DNA from: Pleurostoma richardsiae
Lineage: Eukaryota; Ascomycota; Sordariomycetes; Calosphaeriales; Pleurostomataceae
Direction: 5' to 3'
NCBI GenBank assembly: GCA_030052745.1
Contig: JANBVO010000004.1
Span: 496,001 to 560,000, forward strand
Length of the DNA stretch: 64,000 bases
The notes under the pieces are model-generated. The model saw only the letters and a list, made by a program, of their open reading frames with translations, did no database searches and was not told where the DNA came from. Positions 21,153 through 31,530 of the stretch are shown here, piece after piece (the stretch's first letter is position 1; each line of letters starts with the position of its first letter). The position numbers and the translations under genes were made by a program.

Positions 21153-23204
21153 CTCTGGGATCTGCAGAGACCTTGTCGCTGTACGGATTGCCGCAGTAAT
21201 GCCGAGTGGAGATTGAAATCTGATAACCGATGCGCGTGTCTGTCTGTCAAGACTCGAGAGAGATATGAGCGTTCCCAAGCACCACCTCAAGTTGCGATAA
21301 CATCCTGGAAATGTCATTTGAGCGTGTCATAGCTACACCTACCTTCTTACCTAACTATGTAGCAACGCAGACCAGACACGCCGCAACACTGTCTCGTTGC
21401 CATCTTTTCTCTATCTCTGTCCTCGTCGGCGATTCCCTGCTCACGACGTGCAGTCTCGGCGATAACTCGCCAAACGTTGTGAATGAAATCCCTCCCTCCA
21501 TTCACCCGTCTCTCCCCTCTGTCGCCAAATCAGCTTGCAGGTTTTACTCTACATGTAGCGCCAAGAGCCTATGCCGTACTCAGTTTAGGTGCAGAGTGCT
21601 CTTCAGCCACTGAGTGGAAAGTCAAAAGGAATACCCCGGATGCTGTTGCAGCAGTTCACCCGCATTAGTCGATGAGACTCTGCATGGGAGGCCGGAACCC
21701 TTCCTTTCCCCCCTTCACCGAGTGGAGATGGATGATGCGGGTGAGATGATGATGCCTGCGTGCTTCAGGCCCCATGACTAACAAACATGGCCGCAAAGTG
21801 AGGAGCCCGTGGGAAGTCGCCTCCACATCTCTTTGTGTCTTCTTGTTCAGGCATCGCCATTCTCGCTGCCGCGGAGTTTAACGACTGCCCGATGGAGGCC
21901 GATCTCGCACTTTCGGTTTCTGCTGACACGTCTCTCCGTTTATTGAGGAAGATGAGGACGATGATTGCTTGTCCATTGATTCCATTCCACCCATAGTCCA
22001 ATTTACCAGCGCGCGTCCCCAGTCGCTAGGCTAGCCATCTCGTCAATATCTTCCCCTCTTTTACGGAATTCTTCTTCCAGAGAGGGCTGGCTCTGCCCCC
22101 CAAGACGTGCTAGTCCCTGCGTTCGAGCCCTGTTAGGCCGCGTCTGGCTGGTCTCTGTTCATCCATGCAGTCTCTCTTGGCCTCCCCGCCCGCCCCGTCA
22201 CAACGTCCATGGACTTTCCTTGACGCATTTCGATATCGCTCGCACAACACCCCTCTGCTGCTCAATATCGTGTCGTAATTATGTATTGTGTGTCCACACT
22301 CCGGAGCCGTCTTGCCTTCCCCCAGCCCAGTTGGCTCTGTGCCCCCTATATGTTATGTTTAATGTAGGTTCTGAAGAGGTACAACGCAGACAAGGCAATA
22401 GACCTACCAGATATACCTATACAGTCTCTTGCTGGTCGAGGCCTCCTTCTCCCACATACATCCCTACCTGCATCCACCGTAAATCCGTAGGAAGAACGCT
22501 GGCTCGGAGGGTATCACGAGGTCTCTGTGCCTTCTCTCCCTGCTGGAGACAGACGCAGTGTTTGTGCCTCCACCGTTCTGGTGTCCCTGTCTCCAAACTG
22601 TGTCTCCCTCTGCCTCGCCGTTGGACTCCCGTCCTGCTTGCCCGCACGCAGTCCCGTGTAATCCGTACAGAGAGTACCTTTTGTACGTGCTCACGCCCTC
22701 CTGCGCAGCGCAACGGTGGGCTTCTACCCCACAGTTTGACCGCCGAGACGCCTCCTCTAGCTGGTCTTGTGAGAGGCCACTAAGTGAGGCCGGCCTTACT
22801 TAGAGCCTTAGACTGAAGAAGATCTTAGACTGACAACCCCAGTTCCTGGAGAGCGGCCGCCCCCCCCTTCCAACTCATCCTATCCCGCCTCCTCTTTCGC
22901 CGCTCTACTGAGGACCGTCCTGGAGTAGCACTACGTACCATCCGTCGGCGTCGCAGGCTGGCAGGTTTAAGTCGACCAGTTAGTTTGCCTGCGTCTGGCT
23001 GGGGAGCAACACCCAAACCGGCCGCAGCTGATTTGTCAAACCCCAGTTTGCATTTCTGCACCCTGTCCCGGTCTGTGTCGTTGTCTCGTCTCGTCTTCCT
23101 CTTCTTCCCGCTCCCTAGTCTTGACGAAGACGAAGAAGCGCTGCAGAAGAAACACGACGCCCGGTGTAGCAAAGAGAGAGAGCCCAGAACCGGGGAATGC
23201 TGCC

Positions 23205-23366
23205 ATGATCGCCTGTGGCTCCGGCTTTGTTTCGATTCTCCCTCCCACCACCACCACAGCGGCCGGGCGGCTCTCCGCGGGAAAGACTTGCGGGAGCCTT
23301 CGAGCAGCTCCGGCGTTCGCTCGCAAGTCGTTGACGGGCGTGGGTGTTGTTCGCCTTCGACACTGA
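23205..23366 (+). other. Upstream ORF in the zinc-cluster factor leader
   Basis: An ATG opens a 53-codon frame ending 118 nt before the transcription-factor start. A minimal three-codon ATG frame lies a few bases ahead of it. Whether the leader really includes it depends on the transcription start, which cannot be seen from sequence; the pyrimidine-rich stretch from about 22830 suggests it may. Confidence 0.35.
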
Positions 23367-23437
23367 CGGTGACACTCGGCCCTCTTTTCAACTCGCCCCA
23401 TTATTTGCGCTGTGCAGCCAAATCGAGGCCCAGGCCG

Positions 23438-23668
23438 ATGATCATTTCCTCCTTTTGCGCCGACTTCATCATTAGCAATTGGCAATGTCATCCAGGCTTT
23501 CCCAATCCGATATCAAGCCCGACCCCGCGGCCGATGGCGACTTTTCCCGCCCTGCTGCAGACTCTGAAGGCCAACTTATACAGGCCGATCCGGACACCAT
23601 CCAGGCCTTCTCCCTGGACGCCCCCGATGACAGCGTCCACGTCGTCGCGTCGCCTCATACTCTGTTAG
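23438..23668 (+). other. Overlapping upstream ORF in the zinc-cluster factor leader
   Basis: An ATG 47 nt before the main start opens a 76-codon frame in another frame. It runs 184 nt past the main ATG, so ribosomes using it would bypass the main start. If transcribed, it would damp translation of the regulator. Confidence 0.35.
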
Positions 23669-26600
23669 ATTCCTCTCATTTTGGCGACTTCAGTTTTCCC
23701 TTTCAGCCGGCGCCCGAAGAAATCTCAATGGTCGCTCTGGAGGACGAGCATGGCGCCCACCTATTCGCCGCAACTGGACCCCCGTCGGTCTCATCCATGC
23801 CGGACCGCCAGGGGTCGATAGCCTCCATCACAGCGCACGTCGCCAATTTCCATGATGCGGACTCGGCGCAGAGACTGCCAAGTCTAGACGCTTCCGACGA
23901 CGGGAGCCAGGACGACAATGGCCACGGCGGCAATGCCTTGGATGAGCCCATGTCAGATGAGTTCGGCTTGACGGCCAACGGACCAGGTGATGGGACTGAT
24001 TTCGCCGGAAAGTCGAAGGAGGATAAGGCTGATGCGGCACCGGCTTGGAGCGAGCTGAAGACCAAGGCCGGCAAAGAGCGCAAGCGGTTGCCTCTCGCCT
24101 GCATCGCGTGTAGGAGGAAGAAGATCCGCTGCTCGGGCGAGAAGCCGGCATGCAAGCATTGCCTGCGGTCTCGCATGCCGTGTGTTTACAAGGTCACCGC
24201 ACGCAAGGCGGCGCCGCGGACGGACTACATGGCCATGCTCGACAAGCGGCTCAAGAGGATGGAGGAACGGATTATCAAGATCGTACCCAAGACTGAGCAG
24301 GACGCAACCGCCTCGTCTGTTCCCAGAGCCGTGGTGAAGCCTGCCATACCTGGTACTCTTGCGGCCGGTAAAGGCGGTGCAAAGAAGCGAGGAGCCGACG
24401 AAGCCTTCGGTGCAGACTTGGACAACTGGGCCAAAGCCCCCGCGAAGACGAAGCTCGACGGTCCATCTGGGCCAGCTACAGTACTGGCCCAGGAATCGGA
24501 AGAGACCAAGCTGCTTCAGGAGGGAGCTGAGGTCCTGCCACCAAGGGACATACAAGAGCACCTGGCCGAGGTCTTCTTCGAAAATATATATGGGCAGGCG
24601 TACCATGTCTTGCACAAACCGAGCTTCATGAGGAAGCTGAGGTGAGTCCCGACGAAATTTCTCAAGACACCGTCAGTGCTAAAGTTTCGTTTCAGGGCCG
24701 GAACACTTCCGCCAGTCCTCATCCTCTCCGTTTGCGCGGTGTCGGCTCGATTTTCTACCCACCCGAAGCTAAACACAGGACCGAACTTTCTTCGGGGCGA
24801 AGAGTGGGCATCTGCTGCTCGCGACATAGTCATGAAACGATACGAATGGCCGAATATCACGATTCTCACATGCCTCCTGATACTAGGCCTGCACGAGTTC
24901 GGAACCTGCCACGGAGGCCGGAGCTGGGCGTTAGGCGGTCAGGCGATCCGAATGGCATTTGCACTTCAATTACACAAGGATCTCGAGCAGGACCCTTTGA
25001 GACTACCTGGGTCAGCCCAGCTCAGCTTCATAGACCGCGAGATACGCAGGAGGACCATGTGGGCCTGTTTTTTGATGGACCGATTCAATTCTTCCGGGAC
25101 AGACAGGCCGACCTTCATCAAGGAAGAGACAATCAAGGTCCCGTTGCCTATCAAGGAGAAATACTTCCAACTCGATATGCCCGGGCCGACCGAGACGCTG
25201 CAGGGCGAGGTGCTGCACCCGGTCTCCGCGGACGACGGCGAACTCGCAGATGCGAAGGATAACATGGGAGTCGCAGCGTACATGATCAGGGTCATTGCTC
25301 TATGGGGCCGCATCATCAATTATCTCAACCAAGGAGGCAAGGAGTTGGATGAACATCCCATGTGGAGTCCCGACTCTGAATACTCCAAGCTCATCAAGCA
25401 GACGGACGATGTGGTTGCAGATCTCCCCGAATCGTTACAGTACAGCCATGAGAACCTCCATCTCCACGACACCGAAGGCATGGCGAACCAGTTCCTATTC
25501 TTACACATATCCATCCAACAAAACATTTTGTTTATGAACCGCTTCGCGGTCTCTCCGCCCAATGGCAGCTCCCAGCAAGACGTCCCGAAGACTTTCGTCA
25601 CTAAAGCCGGCGCGAAGGCCTTCGCTGCTGCGAACCGGGTGTCAGAACTCCTGAAGGACGCCGAATCGTACTTCGTCACTGCGCCTTTTGTCGGATACTG
25701 CGCTTTCCTGTCGAGTACAGTCCATATCTTTGGCATTTTCTCTGGAAACCCGGCCATCGAGGCGACGTCGAAGCGGAACCTGGCGACGAACGTCAAGTTC
25801 CTATCCAAGATGAAGCGCTACTGGGGCATGTTCCACTGGATGTCGGAGAACCTGCGCGAGCAATATCGGACTTGTGCCGATGCGGCGAGAAAGGGAAATC
25901 CCGCGAGCGAGTCTTCGACGTCGCCGATATTCCAATACGGCGACTGGTTCGATCGATACCCTCACGGAGTGTCACACTCCGACTTCATTGACCCGGCAAG
26001 CTATAAGAGGAAGGAAAGAGGTGATGACGCCGTGCTGGAACAGAAGCCAGAGCTGCACACTGTGGAAGAGTTCTTCACGACTTTGTCGCCCCGGAGCCAG
26101 GAGGCCAGAGACGCGCAGGGAAGACCAACCGGGCTGAAGAGGAAGTCGGTGGCCAAGAAGGGCGGCAGCGTGGCGTCGCGCAGCGACCAGCACCAGCTCG
26201 AGCCTCTCCTGACGGATCTCACGCCTACAGCAGAACATCTCCAGCGGCTACAGCAGCGCCGTGCCTTTGGCAGCCCCCTGGGAGGGCAGACGAGCGGCCC
26301 GACAAGCTTCAATCCGCTGACCATCCCCCAATCCCACAACGGATCGAACTACCACGCCCTGTCTCCGATCAGCCCTATGGGCCAGTTCCCCCAACATCCG
26401 TCGACGCCGTTCTACCCGCCCGATATCCTATCACTGTCCCTCGCCCAACAAGCCAACGGCATCCTCCCGCAGCTGGACCGGCAGCTCGTCTTTGGCGCCT
26501 ACGCCGGCCTCGACCCCGGCGGCGGCATCCTGGAGGGCGTGGCGGGGTGGGAGGGCGAGGGTGGCGGTGGAGGCAGCGGCAACCCCATCGGCGCGCACGG

Positions 26601-26850
26601 CCGGCCCGGCCGGCAGTCCCGCAGCGTGACGGACCCGGGCCACCCGGGCCACCCCGACCCGCTCGCCGCCTTCGGCCACGGCCACGAGTCCTCCGCGTGG
26701 TTCATGCCCTTCAACATGGAGCCGCCGGAGATCGGGCCCGACCTCGGACCCGGCGGGGTGGGCAGCCTGGACGGGTTCGCGCAGATGTTCGGCGCGAGCA
26801 TGACCACGCCTGGGGGCGTCAACGGCAGGCTGCACCGCGCTGGGCACTGA
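23485..26850 (+). CDS. Zn(II)2Cys6 transcription factor with fungal-specific domain
   Basis: A nuclear regulator. Exons 23485-24641 and 24696-26850, with a 54-nt intron (GTGAGT...TTTCAG) that restores KLRAGTLPPV, give 1,103 aa. The zinc cluster is CIACRRKKIRC...CKHCLRSRMPC, cysteines 206, 209, 216, 223, 226 and 233. A basic linker and a short predicted coiled coil (around YMAMLDKRLKRMEERII) follow. The fungal-specific regulatory domain starts near residue 355 (HLAEVFFENIYGQAYHVLHKPSF) and runs to about 720. N- and C-terminal regions are acidic or Gly/Pro/His-rich and probably disordered. The ATG at 23485 is the first in frame. The cluster is unlike those I remember for XlnR, AmyR or GAL4, so I cannot assign a target pathway. 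A long gene-free upstream region and upstream ORFs suggest complex regulation. Confidence 0.9.
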
Positions 26851-27426
26851 TGTGCCGGGTTGGTCCGAGGTGTTGTGGAGGAAAGAAAGGAAAAGAGGTT
26901 GGATGACAAGGCAGAAGGGCCAGTGATGGAGGTCGTGACACACTAAAGAGTATGCCGGTGCAACGTGACACTGCCCGCTCGGGATTTGGTCCAGCGAGGG
27001 AAGAGCGATTTGATGTATACGCCAGGTGTACGGTTTGGAAAAGCTTCCTCTCGGCGGATATTGACGGCTGTACCGGGGAGCGGGATCCGGATAAGGGTCT
27101 GAACATTGGAGACATGTTCGGATACGGCCAGGGTATTGCGGAATTGGTGGTCGGCATGTGTGCATACTTGCTTGTCTCGGGTGTGGTTTTGTGAGCGATT
27201 ATATCTGTCGATACCACGTACTATGAGCGACGCGCTTGCGAACATGATTCTATATTATACGTTATGCTCGCCTACATTGTGCGATATTCTCCTTCGAGGA
27301 GTGGAACGTGTAAGCAAACTAACTACTTGCTGTTCTCTCCAATTTCATGGCCGTAGAAGGACCCCTAGATCATTGGCACTGCTCTCGACTCAATTAGACA
27401 TACGACATGAACATATTGGTATCTAT
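26851..27426. other. Convergent intergenic region, zinc-cluster factor / KRI1
   Basis: 576 bp between two stop codons. It should contain both 3' UTRs and polyadenylation sites. No coding frame, repeat or RNA gene is apparent. Confidence 0.5.
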
Positions 27427-29467
27427 TTAAGCTGTACCAGCGGCCTTCTTCCCCTTCGACCGCTTCCTCTTCTTTTTCTTCTCGCCGTTGAGCTCCTCCG
27501 CCCTCCGGTCGATAGCAACATTGACCTCAGCACCCGCACTCGTCCCCTCGGCGCCCTCGGCGGCGAAGCCGAACGTCGGCCCCGTGCGCTCATACTCCTG
27601 GCCGAACACCTCGCGGCGCCACTGGCGCAGGCGGGCCTTCTTGCCGAGGCGCTTCTTGTCCTTCTTCTTCTTCTCGGCGTCCCGGAAGGTGGCGAGCTTC
27701 TTGAGGCCGACGTACTCGTTGAGCGCGGCGTCCGACGGCGCCAGCAGGATGTCGCGGGCCGTCAGGCCGAAGCTGTTGGGCGACGTCTCGCGGTACCGGA
27801 AGCCGCCGGGCGGGTTCTTGGAGGAGGTGGCCAGCGCGGTCGGGTCGTCGAGCTCCATCCTGGCGTCGACGAGCGCCTCGATCTTGGAGCGCTCCTCTCG
27901 CGCCGCGCGCTTGGCGGCCTGGCGCTCCTTCTTGTGCTCTGCATTCGTCTTGCGCTTCTTGGAGGGCCGATCATCCTCGTCCTCATCATCGCCAGTGTCC
28001 TCCGCCTCTTCGGCTTCGCCTTCCGAGTCCGTCAGGGTGACCTTGGGCCGCTCCTCGTCCTCAAAGTCAGGGATGATATCCTTTATGTTGATATCGTCAT
28101 CCCACTTCGGCTTCCTGGGCTTCCTATTCTTCTTTTTGAGGTCATCGTCCTCGGCCTCCTCATCATCGTCATCGGAATCCTCCAGCTCCTCATCCCGTTC
28201 GGCGTAGTATTGATCATCGAACCTCTTCCTCATCTCCTCTTCCCACTTGTCATCATCCCATGCATCATCCAAGAGCTTCACCCACTCCTCATCCTTCAAG
28301 ACCTTGCCGCTCATACCAGCAGCCTTCTTGATCTTTGCCAGCTTCTCTTCGGCCTCGTCCACCTTTAATTTCTTCAGTCGAGCACGCTCCTCTTGCCGCT
28401 GCCGCTTCTCGGCCTCCTTCTGCTCCTTCTCCAGTTGTCTCTGCTTCTTTCTGCCCGTGGGCTCTTCGCGGCGCACCGAGCGGGCCTCCACAACCTTTCG
28501 AGAGTATGACCGCAGCACCGCATTGCTCTTCTCCGGGTCCTCGAATCGTAGGTTGTAGGCAGCCTCGAACTGCTCTGCCAGATTGTCCTCTTCGTCGTCA
28601 TCTTCCTCCAGTGGCTGCCAGGCAGCCCCCTCCCCGGCTGCCCAGGCCCGTGCCGCCATGAAATTCGACAGGAAGGTCTCAGGGTCCTTATCTGCGTTGT
28701 CGACATCGAGCTCAGCGAGTGCTACCCGCTTTGCTCTCGAGGGGTGAGGACCCGCTTCAGTCTTGCCGTCAGAACCTTTCTTCTTGATGATATCGTCGAG
28801 ATCGCTATCGTCTCCCGCATCTTCACCAGCGGCGGCATTGATTTCGGATAGGATAGACTTCTTCAGGTCTGCCTGCTCCTCGACAAACGTCTTTGGCTGA
28901 GCTTCAACCTCGTCATAATCCGCGCCCACATCGCCACGTAGGTACCGCTCCCTGTGATAGTCTCGTAGAGTAACGGGCTTCTCCTTCTTCTCGGGTTGGG
29001 CACCCTCTTCTTCTAACCGCTCCAAGGAATGATAGAATTTGGCGTCCTTATCGTAGATTCTCGGATCCCTGTTCTTGATGGCCTGGAGAGTTGCGGAGAT
29101 TTCTGCGTCGAGCTCTTCCGTTGCCAGAAATGCGTCCTCGTCCTCTGTCTCGTCTTCAGAAGACTCGGTATCGTCGTCGGCACCCTTATACTTCTCTTCC
29201 ACTGTTTACATGTTAGTCAACGAGCTGAAAGCGGTTCAAGGGTCCCACTTAAGAAGACTGACATCTCTGCTTTTCTTCCCGCTTCTTGTTGTGCTCGAAC
29301 TTCTTGGCATAATCCTCGTTGATCTTCAACGCAGGTGCTTGCAGCTCGGCGCCCCCATCTTCACGGTCCTCGTCACTATCGTCAAACAAGCTCTTCTTCG
29401 TGACAGTTGCTGCCACCGTCGAGGGTTCCATGGTTGCGTCGGCATTGCCAATTCTCGACGGAGCCAT
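27427..29467 (-). CDS. KRI1: KRI1-like ribosome biogenesis protein
   Basis: A nucleolar factor that works with Krr1 in making the 40S ribosomal subunit. Exons 29467-29263 and 29201-27427, with a 61-nt intron (GTCAGT...AACAG) restoring RLEEKYKG, give 659 aa. It shows the family's layout. An N-terminal KKSLFDDSDEDREDGG segment is followed by the conserved DPRIYDKDAKFYHSLE and PVTLRDYHRERYLRGDVG blocks. Long acidic and Lys/Glu-rich coiled regions come next, then the Kri1 C-terminal block (RYRETSPNSFGLTARDILLA, followed by DAALNEYVGLKKLATFRD). A lysine-rich tail (KKKKRKRSKGKK) serves as a likely nucleolar signal. Divergent from the Rab5 gene across 474 bp. Confidence 0.93.
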
Positions 29468-29941
29468 TTTGCTGCTACAGAATGTGTTAGAGCTTTACTC
29501 AATCCGTTTTCTCTGCGGCCGCCTTCATACGAGTTCTGGGGAACTTTTTTTTCTGCGGCGAAAGATTTAGGAGGAGCCTATGTGCTTATCGGCTTATCGG
29601 CGAGGGGGGAAAGCAGTCAAGTCTAACCGTTTTTGTACTAGCACAGTGGGATCTTAGCGGACCCCGTGCGCTGTAAATGTAGCTGCTAAGATTGTACTTC
29701 TGACACGGCGTCTCCAAACGCTCAGGCAGCGATAGCTGACAGTATCTAACTAGCTAGCGCAATACGCAGTCGTCGTAGGCTTGCGACGAGCCAAGCTCCC
29801 GACGACCTTGCTGCCTATCACGTCACAACGTCAGTGAGGCAACAGGAAAGCAAGCAACTACTTAACTGTTCCTGCGTTTCCACCTCTAATTGCTGCAGCT
29901 GCAAGACTCGGACTCGTCACATACAGCCTCGATCCCGCAAC
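29468..29941. promoter_or_regulatory. Divergent promoter, KRI1 / Rab5
   Basis: 474 bp between start codons. A T-rich run is present near 29545. I did not find exact PAC or RRPE ribosome-biogenesis elements. No coding frame. Confidence 0.5.
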
Positions 29942-30775
29942 ATGGCTGATTCTAACGCTCCGAAGCCGAGCAGCAGCGTAAAGCTGGTCCTGCTGGGTGA
30001 AGCCGCCGTCGGCAAGGTAGGCTGAAGTTGCCCAGCATACGACTCTTAATCCCCAACTTCATGACAGGTCGCTCATACGTTACATCTAGTCTTCCTTAGT
30101 CTTGCGATTTGTCAACAACGATTTCCAGGAGAATAAAGAACCAACTATTGGAGGTATGTTTCCCGTCCCGGAGAGACGGAAACGGTCGGAGACTGACGGA
30201 GTCCTCAACCAGCTGCCTTCCTTACGCAAAAATGCAATCTACCCACGAGGACCATCAAGTTCGAGATCTGGGATACGGCTGGCCAGGAGCGTTTTGCATC
30301 GCTTGCGCCCATGTACTACCGGAACGCACAGGCAGCTCTCGTCGTCTACGACCTCACGAAGCCCACGTCACTCGTCAAGGCGAAGCACTGGGTAGCTGAA
30401 CTGCAGCGGCAGGCGTCTCCCGGCATCGTTATTGCCCTTGTCGGTAACAAGCTTGATCTCACAAACGATGCCGCCGTCTCGGAATCTGCGGAAGGCGACG
30501 ATGGAGGCGATTCCGGGGATGCCCGGAAGATTTCCACTGAGGAGGCCAAGACCTACGCTGAGGAGGAGGGGCTGCTGTTCTTCGAGACCAGCGCCAAAAC
30601 CGGTGTCAACGTTACGGAGGTGTTCACAGCCATTGCAAATGCGATCCCGGAGACGTCGCTGAAGAGCACACGGGGCCCTGGCGCTTCTCATGCGGCCAAC
30701 CGGGGAGGCGAGGAGCAGCGAGTGAACCTGACCGGTCCCCGAGACCAGGCCGGCAAGGAGGGCTGTGCTTGTTAA
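29942..30775 (+). CDS. Rab5-family small GTPase (Vps21/Ypt5-like)
   Basis: Controls early endosome fusion and vacuolar sorting. Three exons, 29942-30016, 30090-30153 and 30213-30775, give 233 aa. GTP-binding motifs are complete: GEAAVGKS (19-26), the effector-loop TIGAAF, WDTAGQE (66-72), NKLD (125-128) and TSAK (172-175). The C-terminus CAC is a double-geranylgeranyl site for membrane attachment. [23 protein letters not shown] is the Rab5 switch-I hallmark. The first intron falls inside the P-loop, between the lysine and the serine. An acidic 20-residue stretch after NKLD (about 131-151, DDGGDSGD) makes it a little longer than yeast Vps21. It is one of possibly several Rab5 paralogues. Confidence 0.94.
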
Positions 30776-31530
30776 TCTACTCCTTCAGAGCGTTGAAGCA
30801 ACGGAGGTAAGGGGCCAGGTAATGGCGAGAATGGATGGAATATTGCGTCTTTTACCTGCCTAGCATTACATTGCCGACTGATCGGTTTGATCACTGGGGC
30901 TGGTGACCTACAGGGAGGATCACTTGGAGTAAATACCTGTTCTGTTTGTTGCAATTACAGACGTAGCTAGCGAATAACCACGGCGGTCTTAATCATATTG
31001 GTTCTTTCAAATGTTCTGACGGTGCATTCACCAGAATGTAGGCCACCCGCAGCGAGGATCACCTCCCTTCGCACGTCTAATCCGCTGCTCACTCAAATAG
31101 AGAACCGGACTATAGATTGACAAAAATATCACTGGGACAGTATCTATTCTTCGCGCACCCGACGCCAACGCTTCAGTGAAGGTCTCCTCTCCCCTCACCC
31201 TCAATCCGGCGAGGTCCGTGCGTCTAACTGAAAGGTACCTAGGTACCCTAGCGCCAGATCCGGCAAATTCGTTAATCCCAGAGAGCACGTGCCTTCGCCT
31301 TTCACTTCAGGCTGCCGCAAAGTCAATTTTTCCCTGCGGCGACGACGCGACCGTGGAACGTCGTCCAGGAATCGCCTCCTTCTCATATTATCTAGAAGGT
31401 GGCGCTTGACCATTCTTACGCGAACATCCTCCCCTCACGTCCTTGCAGCTTGCACCACGTTGTGAGTCGAAGATTCCTGGCCGTCTTTGGTGATGCAATC
31501 GAGTCGCATCCCCAACGTCGCATGCTGAGC
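30776..31530. promoter_or_regulatory. Intergenic region, Rab5 3' end and RING-gene promoter
   Basis: 755 bp between two plus-strand genes. It contains a 14-bp palindrome at 31234-31247 and a C/T-rich stretch near 31420-31450 that looks like a leader. Nothing coding is supported. Confidence 0.5.
31234..31247. promoter_or_regulatory. Palindrome GGTACCTAGGTACC
   Basis: A perfect 14-bp self-complementary sequence 280 bp upstream of the RING gene. Related ACCTAAGGT/ACCTTAGGT words occur at 47639 and 50844 in other intergenic regions. Confidence 0.45.

Larger units (their letters stand above)
17239..23484. other. 6.2-kb region without a supportable gene
   Basis: Short overlapping frames occur in all six frames; the longest (177 and 187 codons on plus, 188 on minus) have Ser/Arg/Cys/Pro-rich, shadow-like translations with no domain. 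Base composition is similar to the genes, so this is not an AT-rich degraded repeat. Structured elements seen are a 91-bp inverted-repeat element (21023-21113) and a 22-bp palindrome (21131-21152). The last ~650 bp are pyrimidine-rich and contain upstream ATGs, consistent with a long leader of the transcription-factor gene. The remainder may be its extended promoter or may hide non-coding transcripts. Confidence 0.55.

Noticed and set aside
22126-22145. A tRNA B-box-like word (GTTCGAGCC)
   Set aside because: No matching A box at the right distance and no acceptor-stem pairing could be drawn, so no tRNA is called.
22985-23668. A 227-codon frame overlapping the zinc-cluster factor start
   Set aside because: It lacks an early ATG, is Ser/Pro/Arg-rich and runs into the factor in another frame; only its ATG at 23438 is kept, as an upstream ORF.
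8569-26850. A metabolic gene cluster reading of sirtuin, separase and zinc-cluster factor
   Set aside because: No biosynthetic enzyme, transporter set or tailoring gene is present; these are housekeeping or regulatory genes.
27106-28368. A 420-codon plus-strand frame opposite KRI1
   Set aside because: Leu/Val-rich antisense shadow of the Lys/Glu-rich KRI1 coding sequence, not a membrane protein gene.
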